Source of the DNA: Bacteroidota bacterium
GTDB taxonomy: Bacteria > Bacteroidota > Bacteroidia > Flavobacteriales > Weeksellaceae
Length of the DNA: 64,000 bases
Direction of reading: 5' to 3'
Assembly: GCA_023461035.1 (NCBI GenBank)
Contig: JAEWOD010000042.1
Coordinates: 1 to 64,000 of the forward strand
Position 1 is the stretch's first letter, and each line of letters begins with the position of its first letter. Shown in pieces: positions 42,146-51,611 of the stretch. The translations under genes and the position numbers were made by a program. The notes below the pieces were generated by a model. That model was not told the origin of the DNA and searched no databases. It worked only from the letters and a program-made list of their open reading frames with translations.

Positions 42146-43126
42146 TTATTTTTTGTACGAAACTGATTTGGAGGCTTCCACCACGTCTTCTACGCTTGGG
42201 AACCATTCTTTGAACAATTCAGCCGAATAAGGTGAGGAAATATCAGGTGCCGTGATTCGTTTTACCGGAGCATCCAGATAATCAAATGCTTTCTGTTGTA
42301 CCATATAAGCGATTTCTGTTCCTATAGATCCAAACGGCCAGGATTCTTCCAAAACAACCAAACGATTTGTTTTTTTCACCGAACTGAGGATGGTATCGTA
42401 ATCCAGCGGTCGCAATGTTCTCAAATCAATCACTTCTGCACTGATTCCTTCCTTTTCCAATTGTTCGGCCGCTGCCAAAGCATTTTTCATGATTTTCCCA
42501 TAGGAAACTATCGTCAAATCTTTTCCTTCTTTTTTGATGTCGGCTATGCCAATCGGGATTAGATATTCATCCTCGGGCATTTCCATTTTGTCACCATACA
42601 TCTGTTCCGATTCCATGAAAATCACCGGATCATTATCACGAATCGCTGATTTCAACAAACCTTTTGCGTCATAAGGATTAGACGGAACCACAACTTTAAG
42701 TCCCGGTGTGTTGGCATACCAGTTATCAAAGGATTGTGAGTGCGTTGCTCCCAACTGCCCGGCTGAACCGGTCGGCCCACGAAAAACGATGGGAATGTTC
42801 CATTGTCCACCGGTCATCTGATACATTTTTGCAGCGTTATTGATGATTTGGTCTATGGCAACCAATGAAAAATTAAACGTCATATACTCCACGATGGGAC
42901 GACAACCGTTCATAGCTGAACCAATTGCTATTCCGGTAAAACCGCCTTCGGCAATCGGCGTGTCTATCACTCTTTCCGGCCCGAATTCGTCCAGCATTCC
43001 TTTAGAAGCTTTGTACGCTCCGTTATATTCTGCTACTTCCTCACCGATTAAATAAACCGCCGGGTCTCTTCTCATTTCCTCGCTCATCGCCTCTGCAATG
43101 ACTTCTCTGAATGTTTTTGTTGCCAT
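42146..43126 (-). CDS. pdhB: Pyruvate dehydrogenase E1 component, beta subunit
   Basis: This 326-residue protein is the beta subunit of the thiamine-diphosphate-dependent E1, converting pyruvate to acetyl groups for E2. Family landmarks are seen: REVIAEAMSEEMRRDPAVYLIGEEVAEYNGAYK, RVIDTPIAEGGFTGIAIGSAMNG, EYMTFNFSLVAIDQI, GPTGSAGQLGATHSQSFDNW, and the C-terminal EVIDLRTLRPLDYDTI. The length is normal. The alpha subunit is not in this window, as in other Flavobacteriia. A -7-like TACTTTTG lies just upstream. Confidence 0.95.
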   Translation of the reverse strand: MATKTFREVIAEAMSEEMRRDPAVYLIGEEVAEYNGAYKASKGMLDEFGPERVIDTPIAEGGFTGIAIGSAMNGCRPIVEYMTFNFSLVAIDQIINNAAKMYQMTGGQWNIPIVFRGPTGSAGQLGATHSQSFDNWYANTPGLKVVVPSNPYDAKGLLKSAIRDNDPVIFMESEQMYGDKMEMPEDEYLIPIGIADIKKEGKDLTIVSYGKIMKNALAAAEQLEKEGISAEVIDLRTLRPLDYDTILSSVKKTNRLVVLEESWPFGSIGTEIAYMVQQKAFDYLDAPVKRITAPDISSPYSAELFKEWFPSVEDVVEASKSVSYKK

Positions 43127-43144
43127 AATTCTAAATCAGGTTAG

Positions 43145-43152
43145 CAAAAGTA
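43145..43152 (-). promoter_or_regulatory. -7 promoter element of pdhB
   Basis: TACTTTTG on the minus strand, 18 bases before the pdhB ATG. No TTG at -33. Confidence 0.5.
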
Positions 43153-43180
43153 CAAAGTTTTTTAAAATGAATGAACATCC

Positions 43181-45289
43181 TTAGTCCTTCAAATACAAAT
43201 CAAAATAATCGGAAATCTTCTGCATCAAATGAACGCGGTCAACTCCTCTCACATTATGTTCATATCCCGGATACACAAAATAATCAACCTGTACTCCATT
43301 TGACACGGCGTTTCGTAAGAAATTAATTGAATGCTGCCAAACCACAACAGGGTCTTGTGTTCCATGAATGATCAATAATTTTCCTTTCAGGTTTTGGGTT
43401 TTGTCCATAAGTAAATTTGCGGCATATCCGTTAGAATTATTTTGGGGCGTTCCCATATATCGCTCGCCATACATCGCTTCATACATGCTCCAGTCCAGGA
43501 CCGGACCTCCGGCAACTCCTGCTTTGAAAACATCGGGTTTGCGCAACATAAAAGAAGTCGTCATAAATCCGCCGTAGCTCCAGCCGTGAATTCCCATCTT
43601 TTCTGCGTCTATAAACGCTAAAGATTTTAGGTAATTCACGCCTTTCATCTGGTCGTTCATTTCTACTTCTCCTAAATTTCTATGGATTGCCTGTTCAAAT
43701 TTCAACCCGCGGTTGGAACTTCCTCTTCCGTCCATCACCCAAACTACATATCCGTTTTGCGCCATATAATCATACCAAAGATTTCCACTTGCCGGGAATC
43801 GGTTCAGGTTCATTTGGGCATGAGGCCCGTTGTACAAATACACGATAACCGGATATTTTTTTGTCGAATCAAAATCGGTCGGATAAATCAATTTCCCATA
43901 CAAATCCGTTCCGTCGTCGGCTTTCAGCGTTACATTTTCCACCTTTGGCATTTGATATTCGGCCAATGGGTTGGAGGCGGTAAATAGATTCTTGTTGACT
44001 TTTTTATCGGTCGATAAAACATCGATTTTTCTCGGCGTGGATTCATTTGACCAATTGTCCAAAACGTAGGTTCCTGCGTCATTTGCCGTAAAGAAATGAT
44101 AACCCGGCGTCGTATCGATTCGTTCCGTTTTTCCATTCTCCCAATTCACCGTGTACAAATGTTTTTCCATCGCTCCGTCTTTGGTAGAAGTAATCAGCAA
44201 TTGTTTTTGTTTCTCATTTTTACCCAGAATTTCATTTACCAACCAATTTCCTTTGGTAATTTGATTGATCAATTTTCCACTCAAATCATACCGATATAAA
44301 TGCATAAATCCGTCGCGTTGGCTCCACCATACGAATTCTTTTCCGTTGGGAAGAAAATACAATTCATTTTGAGGTTCTACATATTTTGAATCTGTTTCTT
44401 CAAAAAGCGTTTTGATAAATTTTCCCGAATCGGCATCATATTGATTCAATTTCATGTGGTTTTGGTCACGGTTGAGAACCGCTACATAAATTGATTTTTC
44501 GTCGGGAGACCAGGTTACGCAGGTCAAATATTGGTCTTTTGGTTCGCCTGTTTGGAGAAAGGTTGTTTGTTTGGTTTTCGGGTTGTAAACGCCTAAAGTT
44601 ACCTGATGAATCGTCCGTCCGGCAAAAGGATATTTGATGTTTGTATTTACGGCCGGGGTCGTTGACCAGTCCACAATTGGATAATCTTCCACCATCGTTT
44701 CGTCCATTCTGTAAAACGCCAGATAATTTCCTTTGGGCGAAAAGAAAATTCCTTTGTAAATCCCAAATTCTTCACGGTGAACGGTTTTTCCGTTTAGGAT
44801 TCCGTACTTTCCATCGGTCGTGATTTGGGTAGTTTTTCCGTTTGAATCAATTAAAAATAAATTGTTATCAATCACATATGCCGTTTGGCCGGATTTTCCA
44901 TCAATCTCAATTGCCTCCGTGTTTTCAGGAAGTTCAAACCATTTGGAAGTTGATTTTTTTGATTTGTTAAACCAACTATATATCCGATTGTCAACAAAAT
45001 AGGCTTTTTCGGAATCGATCCAATTCAGATTGGGTACATTTTTCAGTTCCGGAAAATCAAGGGAACGAAGAATCGTGTCCGTCTTTTGTGTTTTAGCATC
45101 GTATCCGACCAACGCATTTCCGTAACCGGTTTTAACTTTTTCATAAAATTGGTCAGAATCGGGGAGCCACTGATAGGTCTTGCTATCCGGGCGAATTCCC
45201 ATGACCGCTTCTTTCATCGTTAATTGTTTGGTTTGGGAAAACAAGGAAGCTCCGGTAAGCAGAACTGCCATCATGGTAAGTTTATTCAT
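43181..45289 (-). CDS. Dipeptidyl-peptidase IV-like S9 serine peptidase
   Basis: This 702-residue exported enzyme removes X-Pro or X-Ala dipeptides from N-termini. It has a signal peptide (MNKLTMMAVLLTGASLFSQ), a propeller with EFGIYKGIFFSPKGNYLAFYRMDE, whose Glu-containing loop is the substrate-binding part of DPP IV, and a C-terminal alpha/beta-hydrolase domain. Nucleophile Ser is in IHGWSYGGFMT, Asp in IHGTQDPVV, and His in GYEHNVRG. All triad residues are intact and length fits bacterial DPP IV. It lacks a T9SS domain and is probably periplasmic. It is a separate transcription unit from pdhB (54-base gap). Confidence 0.94.
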   Translation of the reverse strand: MNKLTMMAVLLTGASLFSQTKQLTMKEAVMGIRPDSKTYQWLPDSDQFYEKVKTGYGNALVGYDAKTQKTDTILRSLDFPELKNVPNLNWIDSEKAYFVDNRIYSWFNKSKKSTSKWFELPENTEAIEIDGKSGQTAYVIDNNLFLIDSNGKTTQITTDGKYGILNGKTVHREEFGIYKGIFFSPKGNYLAFYRMDETMVEDYPIVDWSTTPAVNTNIKYPFAGRTIHQVTLGVYNPKTKQTTFLQTGEPKDQYLTCVTWSPDEKSIYVAVLNRDQNHMKLNQYDADSGKFIKTLFEETDSKYVEPQNELYFLPNGKEFVWWSQRDGFMHLYRYDLSGKLINQITKGNWLVNEILGKNEKQKQLLITSTKDGAMEKHLYTVNWENGKTERIDTTPGYHFFTANDAGTYVLDNWSNESTPRKIDVLSTDKKVNKNLFTASNPLAEYQMPKVENVTLKADDGTDLYGKLIYPTDFDSTKKYPVIVYLYNGPHAQMNLNRFPASGNLWYDYMAQNGYVVWVMDGRGSSNRGLKFEQAIHRNLGEVEMNDQMKGVNYLKSLAFIDAEKMGIHGWSYGGFMTTSFMLRKPDVFKAGVAGGPVLDWSMYEAMYGERYMGTPQNNSNGYAANLLMDKTQNLKGKLLIIHGTQDPVVVWQHSINFLRNAVSNGVQVDYFVYPGYEHNVRGVDRVHLMQKISDYFDLYLKD

Positions 45290-45595
45290 CTTCTGATTTT
45301 TGTCTGTTTTAAAAAAGTAAATTTAAAGAAAACTCCGTACAAAAACCCTTTCTCATCGTTTATTTTAAGGACTAACTAAGGATTAGCTTTATATAAAACA
45401 ATTGGCTTTCTCCGATACGATTTGTTAAAAACAGGGCCAATTCTATACTTCCTTTTCTGTTTTATAGTCAGAAGGCTCAACATCAAAAGGGTGTTTTCAC
45501 CCTTTTTTTAAGTTGGAATACCCTAAACAGTTGAATTTTCATCACTGCATTTTTGTTTCAGTTAAAAATAGAACTGGATATAAAAATTAAATACT
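45290..45595. other. Divergent spacer with an orphan terminator
   Basis: This 306-base spacer separates the divergent DPP IV and VCBS-protein genes and has no open frame worth noting. The hairpin at 45485-45509 is its only clear structure, so a short untranslated transcript or attenuated leader may lie here. Confidence 0.5.
45485..45509 (+). terminator. Orphan terminator-like hairpin in the leader of the VCBS protein gene
   Basis: AAAAGGGTG pairs with CACCCTTTT around TTT, followed by T, about 87 bases upstream of the ATG. No gene precedes it on the plus strand. Confidence 0.75.
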
Positions 45596-47827
45596 ATGAA
45601 AAAAACATTTACCTCTTTTAAAAACACATTGAAAATCGGATTGCTTTCAGCGACCTTTTCCATGTCTTTATTACAAGCACAAGAGTCTGATTTTTGTCCT
45701 TGTAATTATTTTACAAATGGAGATTTTGAGACCGGAACTCCGACCAACACAAGCAATAACATCACGCTCGCTACGGGTTGGGATAAAATTTGGACAGGAA
45801 ACAGCGAAGCTGATTTTTACGATGAATCGCATTCGGCTTCCACTTTCCCGCTTCCAAGTCCTGCGTCAGGAAATTACGGCAGCCATTGGATTGATAATTA
45901 TAACCGTCCAAGTACTTCTATCTGGAGAGAAGGAATGTTAAATGAATTGGTTTCCACGCTTCCGTTAAATACGGGAACGTATTCGTTTTCTTTTGAAATG
46001 GCGTGTTTGGGCGGTTCAGGAACTTCTCAAATTGCGATTTACGCTGTTTCGGCACCAAATGGTTATGTGTATGCACCCCAACCGTTAAGCTCGCACAATC
46101 CGTTGAACGAGGATTTGTTTCAAACCATTCCGGGGCAGGAAATTGCGTTTTTAGGAACGGTGGATGTCCAAGCTAATTGTGATGGTGTAAAACAAACCGG
46201 GATATTTACTTTTGATACAAATTCGCTTCCATTAACAAACGGCATCACGCACATCGCCATCACAAAAAGTGACGAATACTTGAGTGGAGGGAAATATGTG
46301 GCATTTGACAATTTCTGTATGCAAGTTTGTCAAGAAATGGATTTTGAACCTTTCCAACCGGCAGTAGCAGATTTGTTTCCGCAAGCTGTTGCAGACGAAC
46401 TGGGTTTTGATGCCATCAACTGGTCTTCCTTTGGACATGATAAAGAGTACGGTGATGTGGACGGAGATGGTGACATCGATATTCTGTATGCGAAAAATGG
46501 CGTTCTTCATGTGTTGAAAAATACGGCAGGAGCAGGAAATCCACCGGTTTATAATCCTGCGAACAGCATCAATCTCGGTCTGGATTTTACGAATTTTTTT
46601 ACCGCTCATCCACAAGATGCTTCCAATTGTAGAACCAATTATACATCACCTGAAATAAAAGTTTATTCGTTTCGATTATACGATTGGAACCATGATGGTC
46701 AGGATGATTTAATCGTAGTTGCTGGAAGACCAAATGTAGAGCTATCATTAGATTGTACAACGAACTTTGATACATTGGCGGCGGCAACGGGTGTTTTCTT
46801 GATTTTGAATAATGGAGATGGGACGTTTGCTACTGTTCCGGAAGATATTTTACTGGATGCAACTCAATTTGGGGTAAGTCCTCAATGGTGGATACAATTG
46901 GCCAATGATTTTCCCGCCGGAGACTCTTCTTACTATCTTGAAATTTCTGATTTAAATAACGATGGTAAACCGGATTTGCTGTTGACGGGTCATGCGAGAA
47001 TTACCGGAACTGCTTATTTCGAAGGAAAGGATATAGAAAATGTAGATCCAAACGAACCCTATTTCGAACTCGTTTCTCCACAAACCCAAAATAATGGTTA
47101 TGTGGGTGTGATTGATGGAATATTTATACCCAATTATTCCAAACAAGATGTACCCGAAATTTACAACGCAGATTGTGATGGACTACAAGATTTGTTTATT
47201 TCGACACATACGGTGAATAACGGAACAGGCGGTGGTAGAATGTATTACTATCAAAATTCTGGGGAAGAAACAACTGATATTTTTCCTGATTTGAACCAAC
47301 CTTTGACAAATCAATTCGGATTTAACGACGACCCAAATTCCAATTATCCAAATGCAACTTACCCAAATTATTCCAATTCACCCCTTTGGAATGATGGTCA
47401 GGGAATCATTGTACGATTTGTAGATTTTTTCGGAACAGGATGCCCGATTGCGATTGCTTTTAATCCTATCGGAGCTTGGAATTCAAACACGGGAACGATG
47501 GATGGTTCATTTTTCCATTATTTCGAACAAGACTGTAGTTGCGAAAGCGTAGAAATGTCTGTGGAGGATGAAAACGAGATCATAGGTTTTGTAAAACCCA
47601 TTTTATATAACAATCCGGTGAAAGATCATTTGATGTTGAAAATGGAAGGGAAAAACAGTTCTGATGTATTTTCGTATCAAATTTATGATTTAACCGGTAA
47701 AATCGTACAATCAGGAGAAAGTAGATTTGAAAATAAACTAAACGTTTCAGGCATGACTTCGGGGAATTATGTGATTAGAATTACAGAAAAATCAAACAGT
47801 TATAGTTTGAAATTCATTAAAAATTAG
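45596..47827 (+). CDS. T9SS-secreted VCBS/FG-GAP repeat protein
   Basis: This 743-residue protein has a long signal peptide (to about residue 30), a carbohydrate-binding-like N-terminal region beginning CPCNYFTNGDFETGTPTNT, and FG-GAP/VCBS calcium-binding repeats: YGDVDGDGDIDILYA, YDWNHDGQDDLIVVAG, ISDLNNDGKPDLLLTG and YNADCDGLQDLFIST. It ends with a T9SS type A domain (ILYNNPVKDHLMLKMEG to SLKFIKN). VCBS proteins often act in adhesion or form propellers that bind surfaces. No enzyme motif is visible. It is preceded by an orphan terminator-like hairpin. Confidence 0.85.
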   Translation: MKKTFTSFKNTLKIGLLSATFSMSLLQAQESDFCPCNYFTNGDFETGTPTNTSNNITLATGWDKIWTGNSEADFYDESHSASTFPLPSPASGNYGSHWIDNYNRPSTSIWREGMLNELVSTLPLNTGTYSFSFEMACLGGSGTSQIAIYAVSAPNGYVYAPQPLSSHNPLNEDLFQTIPGQEIAFLGTVDVQANCDGVKQTGIFTFDTNSLPLTNGITHIAITKSDEYLSGGKYVAFDNFCMQVCQEMDFEPFQPAVADLFPQAVADELGFDAINWSSFGHDKEYGDVDGDGDIDILYAKNGVLHVLKNTAGAGNPPVYNPANSINLGLDFTNFFTAHPQDASNCRTNYTSPEIKVYSFRLYDWNHDGQDDLIVVAGRPNVELSLDCTTNFDTLAAATGVFLILNNGDGTFATVPEDILLDATQFGVSPQWWIQLANDFPAGDSSYYLEISDLNNDGKPDLLLTGHARITGTAYFEGKDIENVDPNEPYFELVSPQTQNNGYVGVIDGIFIPNYSKQDVPEIYNADCDGLQDLFISTHTVNNGTGGGRMYYYQNSGEETTDIFPDLNQPLTNQFGFNDDPNSNYPNATYPNYSNSPLWNDGQGIIVRFVDFFGTGCPIAIAFNPIGAWNSNTGTMDGSFFHYFEQDCSCESVEMSVEDENEIIGFVKPILYNNPVKDHLMLKMEGKNSSDVFSYQIYDLTGKIVQSGESRFENKLNVSGMTSGNYVIRITEKSNSYSLKFIKN

Positions 47828-47835
47828 ATGTATTT

Positions 47836-47961
47836 ATGGAAACGAAACTATCTGAATTTGTTCTATTTAGCATATTGTCTTTTTGGATTTTACTGAGAAT
47901 TCTATTGAAATTCGCAGGATTTAATTCAACCCAATTTAGAGTTTTACATTATCCTAAATAA
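47836..47961 (+). CDS. Candidate small single-span membrane protein
   Basis: A 41-codon frame from ATG 47836 gives METKLSEFVLFSILSFWILL followed by RILLKFAGFNSTQFRVLHYPK. It has one hydrophobic segment with positive charges after it. It lies 9 bases after the VCBS gene stop and ends before a strong terminator, so it would be transcribed with that gene. The ribosome-binding site is weak. No family known; coding status uncertain. Confidence 0.4.
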   Translation: METKLSEFVLFSILSFWILLRILLKFAGFNSTQFRVLHYPK

Positions 47962-47972
47962 TTTGTCCATCG

Positions 47973-48007
47973 AGAAGCTTTCCCATAAAATGGGAAGCTT
48001 CTTTTTT
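47973..48007 (+). terminator. Terminator after the VCBS protein gene
   Basis: GAAGCTTTCCCA pairs with TGGGAAGCTTC around TAAAA, followed by TTTTTT. Confidence 0.9.
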
Positions 48008-48051
48008 GATTAATATTCTCTACGAAACAAAAGCAAAGAAACAGCATCAAG

Positions 48052-48402
48052 CTAACCTTTCAAATATTCACGTACTAATTCCAGATTTTTCTTTTCATTT
48101 CCGATGAAGATTTTATCGCCGTCAATGATAACCGGACGTTTCAAAAAAGTATAATCGTTTAGAATATAATGTTGAAAATCATTTTCGGTCAAAACCTCAT
48201 CTTTCAGACCCATTTCCTTGTATTTTTTGGCTTTTCGGGAAAAAAGAGATTCATAATTTCCAGCCAGATTTTTCATTTCATCCAATTGTTTTGCGGTAAT
48301 CGCCTCGGTTTTGATTTCCTGTTTTTCAAATCCCGTGAAATCCAATTCTTTCATGATTCTTCGACAGGTGTCGCAGGTCTGGAGATAATAGATTTTTTTC
48401 AT
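48052..48402 (-). CDS. ArsC/Spx-like thioredoxin-fold protein
   Basis: This 116-residue protein belongs to the ArsC family: KKIYYLQTCDTCRRIMKELD places a CxxC at the N-terminal thioredoxin-fold active site, and the tail has FLKRPVIIDGDKIFIGN, the conserved Arg-Pro cis-proline region. Real arsenate reductases have CxxxxxR with HX3CX3R; here the double-Cys version suggests a redox protein or Spx-like factor rather than a resistance enzyme. No ars genes are nearby. ATG at 48402 was chosen over the longer frame because the fold starts there. Confidence 0.88.
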   Translation of the reverse strand: MKKIYYLQTCDTCRRIMKELDFTGFEKQEIKTEAITAKQLDEMKNLAGNYESLFSRKAKKYKEMGLKDEVLTENDFQHYILNDYTFLKRPVIIDGDKIFIGNEKKNLELVREYLKG

Positions 48403-48481
48403 GGTATAAAAATAGCGAATTCTGAACTTTGTCAAAGTTATAATGCGTATGGATAGAACTTTGACAAAGTTTTACCTAAAT

Positions 48482-49225
48482 TTAAGGATAAACGATGTGC
48501 CCCGTGTAAAGTTGCTCCACATCCACAATCGGCGGAACATTTTTCAAAACCAGATTTCCGGTGCTTCTGATCACTCCCTTTACCGACTCAACCGGAAAAA
48601 CGATGATGTCGTTAGTGCTTCGGTGGTTGATTACAACATCTTCCACCATGAAATTTTCACCTTCAAAACGACCATTCGATCCCCAGAAATTGATTTCGAG
48701 CTTATCCGAACTTCCTGTGATTTTAAAAACCGAAGAAATATTGTCATTCACTTTCAACAATTCATTTTCAATCTGCATTTCAAATATACTCGCCGGCGTA
48801 TCTTCTATGATTCCCGATTCCAAAGTCAATTCGGGAAAAGTTAAAATTCCGTCTGATTTTATGGAATATTGAGAAGACGAATAAATCTTTTCCAAAACCG
48901 GCGTGGTGACGTAAATCTTTGCCGAATGGTAATTCCGGAGCATTTCACAGCCGTTTTCGTTGGTGATTTTTAATTCTCCATCAATCACTTCAAATTTTAT
49001 ATCGTTGATAAGATTTTTGCCCATCGTCACTTTTACGGTTTGTGTATCAGATTCTTTTACAACCAATTCAATTCCGGTTGAAATATTGATTTTTGAGAAT
49101 TCTCCAACGGAAATCTCCTGAACTTCCAAATCTCCTTCGCTTTTGAAACAATCCGGTCCATTTTCCGAATCGCAACCCAGATTAAGAATCAATACTAAAA
49201 CAAACAGAAGTTTTTTCATTTTCAA
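48482..49225 (-). CDS. Head GIN domain lipoprotein (DUF2807)
   Basis: This 247-residue lipoprotein has signal MKMKKLLFVLVLILNLGCDS (lipobox Leu-Gly-Cys). The mature protein carries the GIN pattern EISVGEFSKINISTGIELVVKES, then repeating short strands forming a right-handed beta-helix (LEKIYSSSQYSIKSDG, SSVFKITGSSDKLEI, GVIRSTGNLVLKNVPP). The family is common in Bacteroidota envelopes, with no defined activity. An alternative start is the second Met at 49219. It follows the PagL-like gene by 25 bases and is probably co-transcribed. Confidence 0.88.
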   Translation of the reverse strand: MKMKKLLFVLVLILNLGCDSENGPDCFKSEGDLEVQEISVGEFSKINISTGIELVVKESDTQTVKVTMGKNLINDIKFEVIDGELKITNENGCEMLRNYHSAKIYVTTPVLEKIYSSSQYSIKSDGILTFPELTLESGIIEDTPASIFEMQIENELLKVNDNISSVFKITGSSDKLEINFWGSNGRFEGENFMVEDVVINHRSTNDIIVFPVESVKGVIRSTGNLVLKNVPPIVDVEQLYTGHIVYP

Positions 49226-49250
49226 ATTAACTCATTTTCAAATTATCAAA

Positions 49251-50348
49251 TCACAACCGCATTCCCAAAGAAAAATCCATAGCCTCCGCTTTGGAAAAAT
49301 GCGTTTTCAACCCCGTTCCCACAAAGAATTTGTTTTTATAAAAATAATATTTCAATCCCAAATGCTGGTAAAGCGCCGTATGGGATTTGTAATCATCATA
49401 TAAATAACCACCCAATTGTCCTTCAAAAGATAATCGGTTTATAAACAATTCGTAACCCACAAATAATCCGATGCGTTTATAATCCGTATCGGCACTGATT
49501 CCCTTTTCCGGAAAAGAAATCGCCATCATTTCGATTTCATGTTTCATCATCATCGACAAAAACACATCAATTCCTGCCTGAAAAGCACTTGATCGCGAAA
49601 TCCTTTTATCGGCATAAGCAGAGAAATTATAAAACGGATATTGTCCGCTTCCTATGATGTGGCTCTCATGAATGCCCATCCGGAAAGCGAAATTATACCG
49701 AATCGGTTCTGTAAAAACCGAATCTTTATTGGTTCTCGGATGATAAATTCTTTCGTTTTTATGGTCAAATGTATAAGTAACTCCAAAGTTTGCTCCGACG
49801 GTATTGGCACTGGTATTCGGCGTTTTGATGGTTCCGTTGGAATGATGAATCAGAAATAATCCGGTTCGCAAACCTAATCCGTTCCAGATGTTTTCTTTCT
49901 GATAATTTGCCATGAAAAAACTCGCCGGCATGAAGTGGCTTCCGTAAGCAGAATTCCGATAATTCTCTTCTTTGTCGTAAGGATTTGTGTTGTAAGCGAT
50001 TCCCTGACCTATGCGCAATTGTAAATTCCGTTTGAGAAAGTAAAAATTATAATGCGCAAAAAGTCCGTACATATCGCCCAAAGTTTCGTTTTTATTATTT
50101 TGATAATGAAGCGTCAAACCATAATCCGGATAATTAAAACGGGATTCCCATTCTTCATCCCCAAACGTTTTCCGATTAGCCGAAACAAAAACACCTTCGG
50201 GATGTTCGGTAATCAAATGGCTGATTTTTTCACTGTGCGGCAAAATACTTCCGTAATAATAATTTACATCTACGGAATATTGCGGTTCATTTTCTTGAGA
50301 AAAACCGATTGTCGAAAGGAAAACCAACAAATAAAAATAGTGTCGCAT
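49251..50348 (-). CDS. PagL-like acyloxyacyl hydrolase / lipid A 3-O-deacylase
   Basis: This 365-residue protein has a signal peptide (MRHYFYLLVFLSTIGFSQ), and its C-terminal half is an outer-membrane barrel. LFLIHHSNGTIKTPNTSANTVG (about residues 169-190) contains the His-x-Ser pair of PagL catalytic sites. The N-terminal half has surface loops with charged residues, longer than classical PagL (about 170 residues). It would remove an acyl chain from lipid A. Start at 50348 is set by the signal peptide. Activity is inferred. Confidence 0.85.
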   Translation of the reverse strand: MRHYFYLLVFLSTIGFSQENEPQYSVDVNYYYGSILPHSEKISHLITEHPEGVFVSANRKTFGDEEWESRFNYPDYGLTLHYQNNKNETLGDMYGLFAHYNFYFLKRNLQLRIGQGIAYNTNPYDKEENYRNSAYGSHFMPASFFMANYQKENIWNGLGLRTGLFLIHHSNGTIKTPNTSANTVGANFGVTYTFDHKNERIYHPRTNKDSVFTEPIRYNFAFRMGIHESHIIGSGQYPFYNFSAYADKRISRSSAFQAGIDVFLSMMMKHEIEMMAISFPEKGISADTDYKRIGLFVGYELFINRLSFEGQLGGYLYDDYKSHTALYQHLGLKYYFYKNKFFVGTGLKTHFSKAEAMDFSLGMRL

Positions 50349-50390
50349 AATTATTACGCCGCCAAATTTAAACAAATCTCAAAAACATAG

Positions 50391-50398
50391 TAAGTTTG
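50391..50398 (+). promoter_or_regulatory. -7 promoter element of the cystathionine gamma-synthase gene
   Basis: TAAGTTTG lies 29 bases before the ATG and is followed by GCAC. The -33 TTG is not evident. Confidence 0.55.
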
Positions 50399-50427
50399 CA
50401 CCTATAAAACAAACAAGAAAATTTAAA

Positions 50428-51567
50428 ATGAAATTCAATACAAAAACCATACACGGAAATCAACACCACGATCCAAGTACCGGAGCGGTGATGACGCCCA
50501 TTTACCAAACATCTACTTATGCCCAAAGCAGCCCGGGTGTTCACAAAGGATACGAATATTCGCGTGGCGCAAATCCTACCCGAACCGCTCTGGAAAACGC
50601 TTTGGCGAGTATAGAAAACGGTACGCATGGTTTGGCTTTTGGCTCCGGGCTGGCCGCTACCGATAGTGTAATGAAGACATTAAATCCCGGTGACGAAATC
50701 ATCGCCATGGATGATTTATATGGTGGTTCTTACCGTATGTTTACAAGGATTTATGCCAAATATGGATTGAATTTTCATTTTGTCGATATGACAAATCCGC
50801 AAAACGTTTTAGATAAAATCAACTCAAAAACCAAACTCATCTGGATCGAAACACCGACCAATCCTTTGATGAAAATCGTGGACATTCAAGCGATTTCTGG
50901 TTTGGTAAAAGGAAAAGATATTTTAGTTGCCGTCGACAATACTTTTGCTTCGCCCTATCTGCAAACACCTTTGGATTTGGGTGCAGACATCGTAATGCAC
51001 TCCGCTACGAAATATTTGGGCGGTCACTCTGACGTGGTTGCCGGTGCTTTGATTGTAAAAGATGAAACATTAGCCGAAAAACTTCATTTCCAATTATTTG
51101 CAGGCGGAGGAATTTTAGGTCCACAGGATTCTTATTTGGTTTTAAGGGGAATCAAAACTTTGCATGTACGAATGCAACGACATTGTGAAAACGGAAAACA
51201 AGTTGCCGCGTTTTTGGAAAATCATCCAAAAATAGGGAACGTCTTTTATCCGGGACTGGAAAATCATCCGAACCACGAAGTTGCCAAAAAACAAATGAGA
51301 GATTTCGGGGGAATGGTTTCCTTCAATTTCAAATCGGGCGAACGCAAAGACGCCGATGCCTTTTTGGAAAGCCTAAAAGTCTTTACACTGGCGGAAAGTT
51401 TGGGTGGTGTGGAATCTTTGGCCAATCATCCTGCGACGATGACCCATGCCTCTATTCCGGCTGAAAAACGTGCCGAAACCGGGATTACAGATGATCTGGT
51501 TCGGCTAAGTGTTGGAATTGAAGATATTGAGGATTTGTTGGAAGACTTGAATCAGGCTTTGGCATAA
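50428..51567 (+). CDS. metB: Cystathionine gamma-synthase-like PLP enzyme
   Basis: This 379-residue enzyme of the Cys/Met-metabolism PLP family starts MKFNTKTIHGNQHHDPSTGAVM and has YEYSRGANPTRTALENALA. The PLP-binding lysine is in VMHSATKYLGGHSDVVAGAL (about residues 188-207) and the conserved C-terminal ESLGGVESLANHPATMTHASIP follows. The length is typical. It could be cystathionine gamma-synthase or gamma-lyase; sequence alone does not settle this, since lyases share these motifs. No linked methionine genes are present. The own promoter and the convergent neighbour suggest a single-gene unit. Confidence 0.85.
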   Translation: MKFNTKTIHGNQHHDPSTGAVMTPIYQTSTYAQSSPGVHKGYEYSRGANPTRTALENALASIENGTHGLAFGSGLAATDSVMKTLNPGDEIIAMDDLYGGSYRMFTRIYAKYGLNFHFVDMTNPQNVLDKINSKTKLIWIETPTNPLMKIVDIQAISGLVKGKDILVAVDNTFASPYLQTPLDLGADIVMHSATKYLGGHSDVVAGALIVKDETLAEKLHFQLFAGGGILGPQDSYLVLRGIKTLHVRMQRHCENGKQVAAFLENHPKIGNVFYPGLENHPNHEVAKKQMRDFGGMVSFNFKSGERKDADAFLESLKVFTLAESLGGVESLANHPATMTHASIPAEKRAETGITDDLVRLSVGIEDIEDLLEDLNQALA

Positions 51568-51611
51568 TAAATCAGCTCAATCAGGTTTAAAACCTCGTTT
51601 GGGCATAAATT

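Noticed and set aside
48052..48402. Arsenic resistance operon
   Set aside because: Only an ArsC-fold protein is present; no arsB, arsR or acr3 genes are nearby, and the motif is CxxC.
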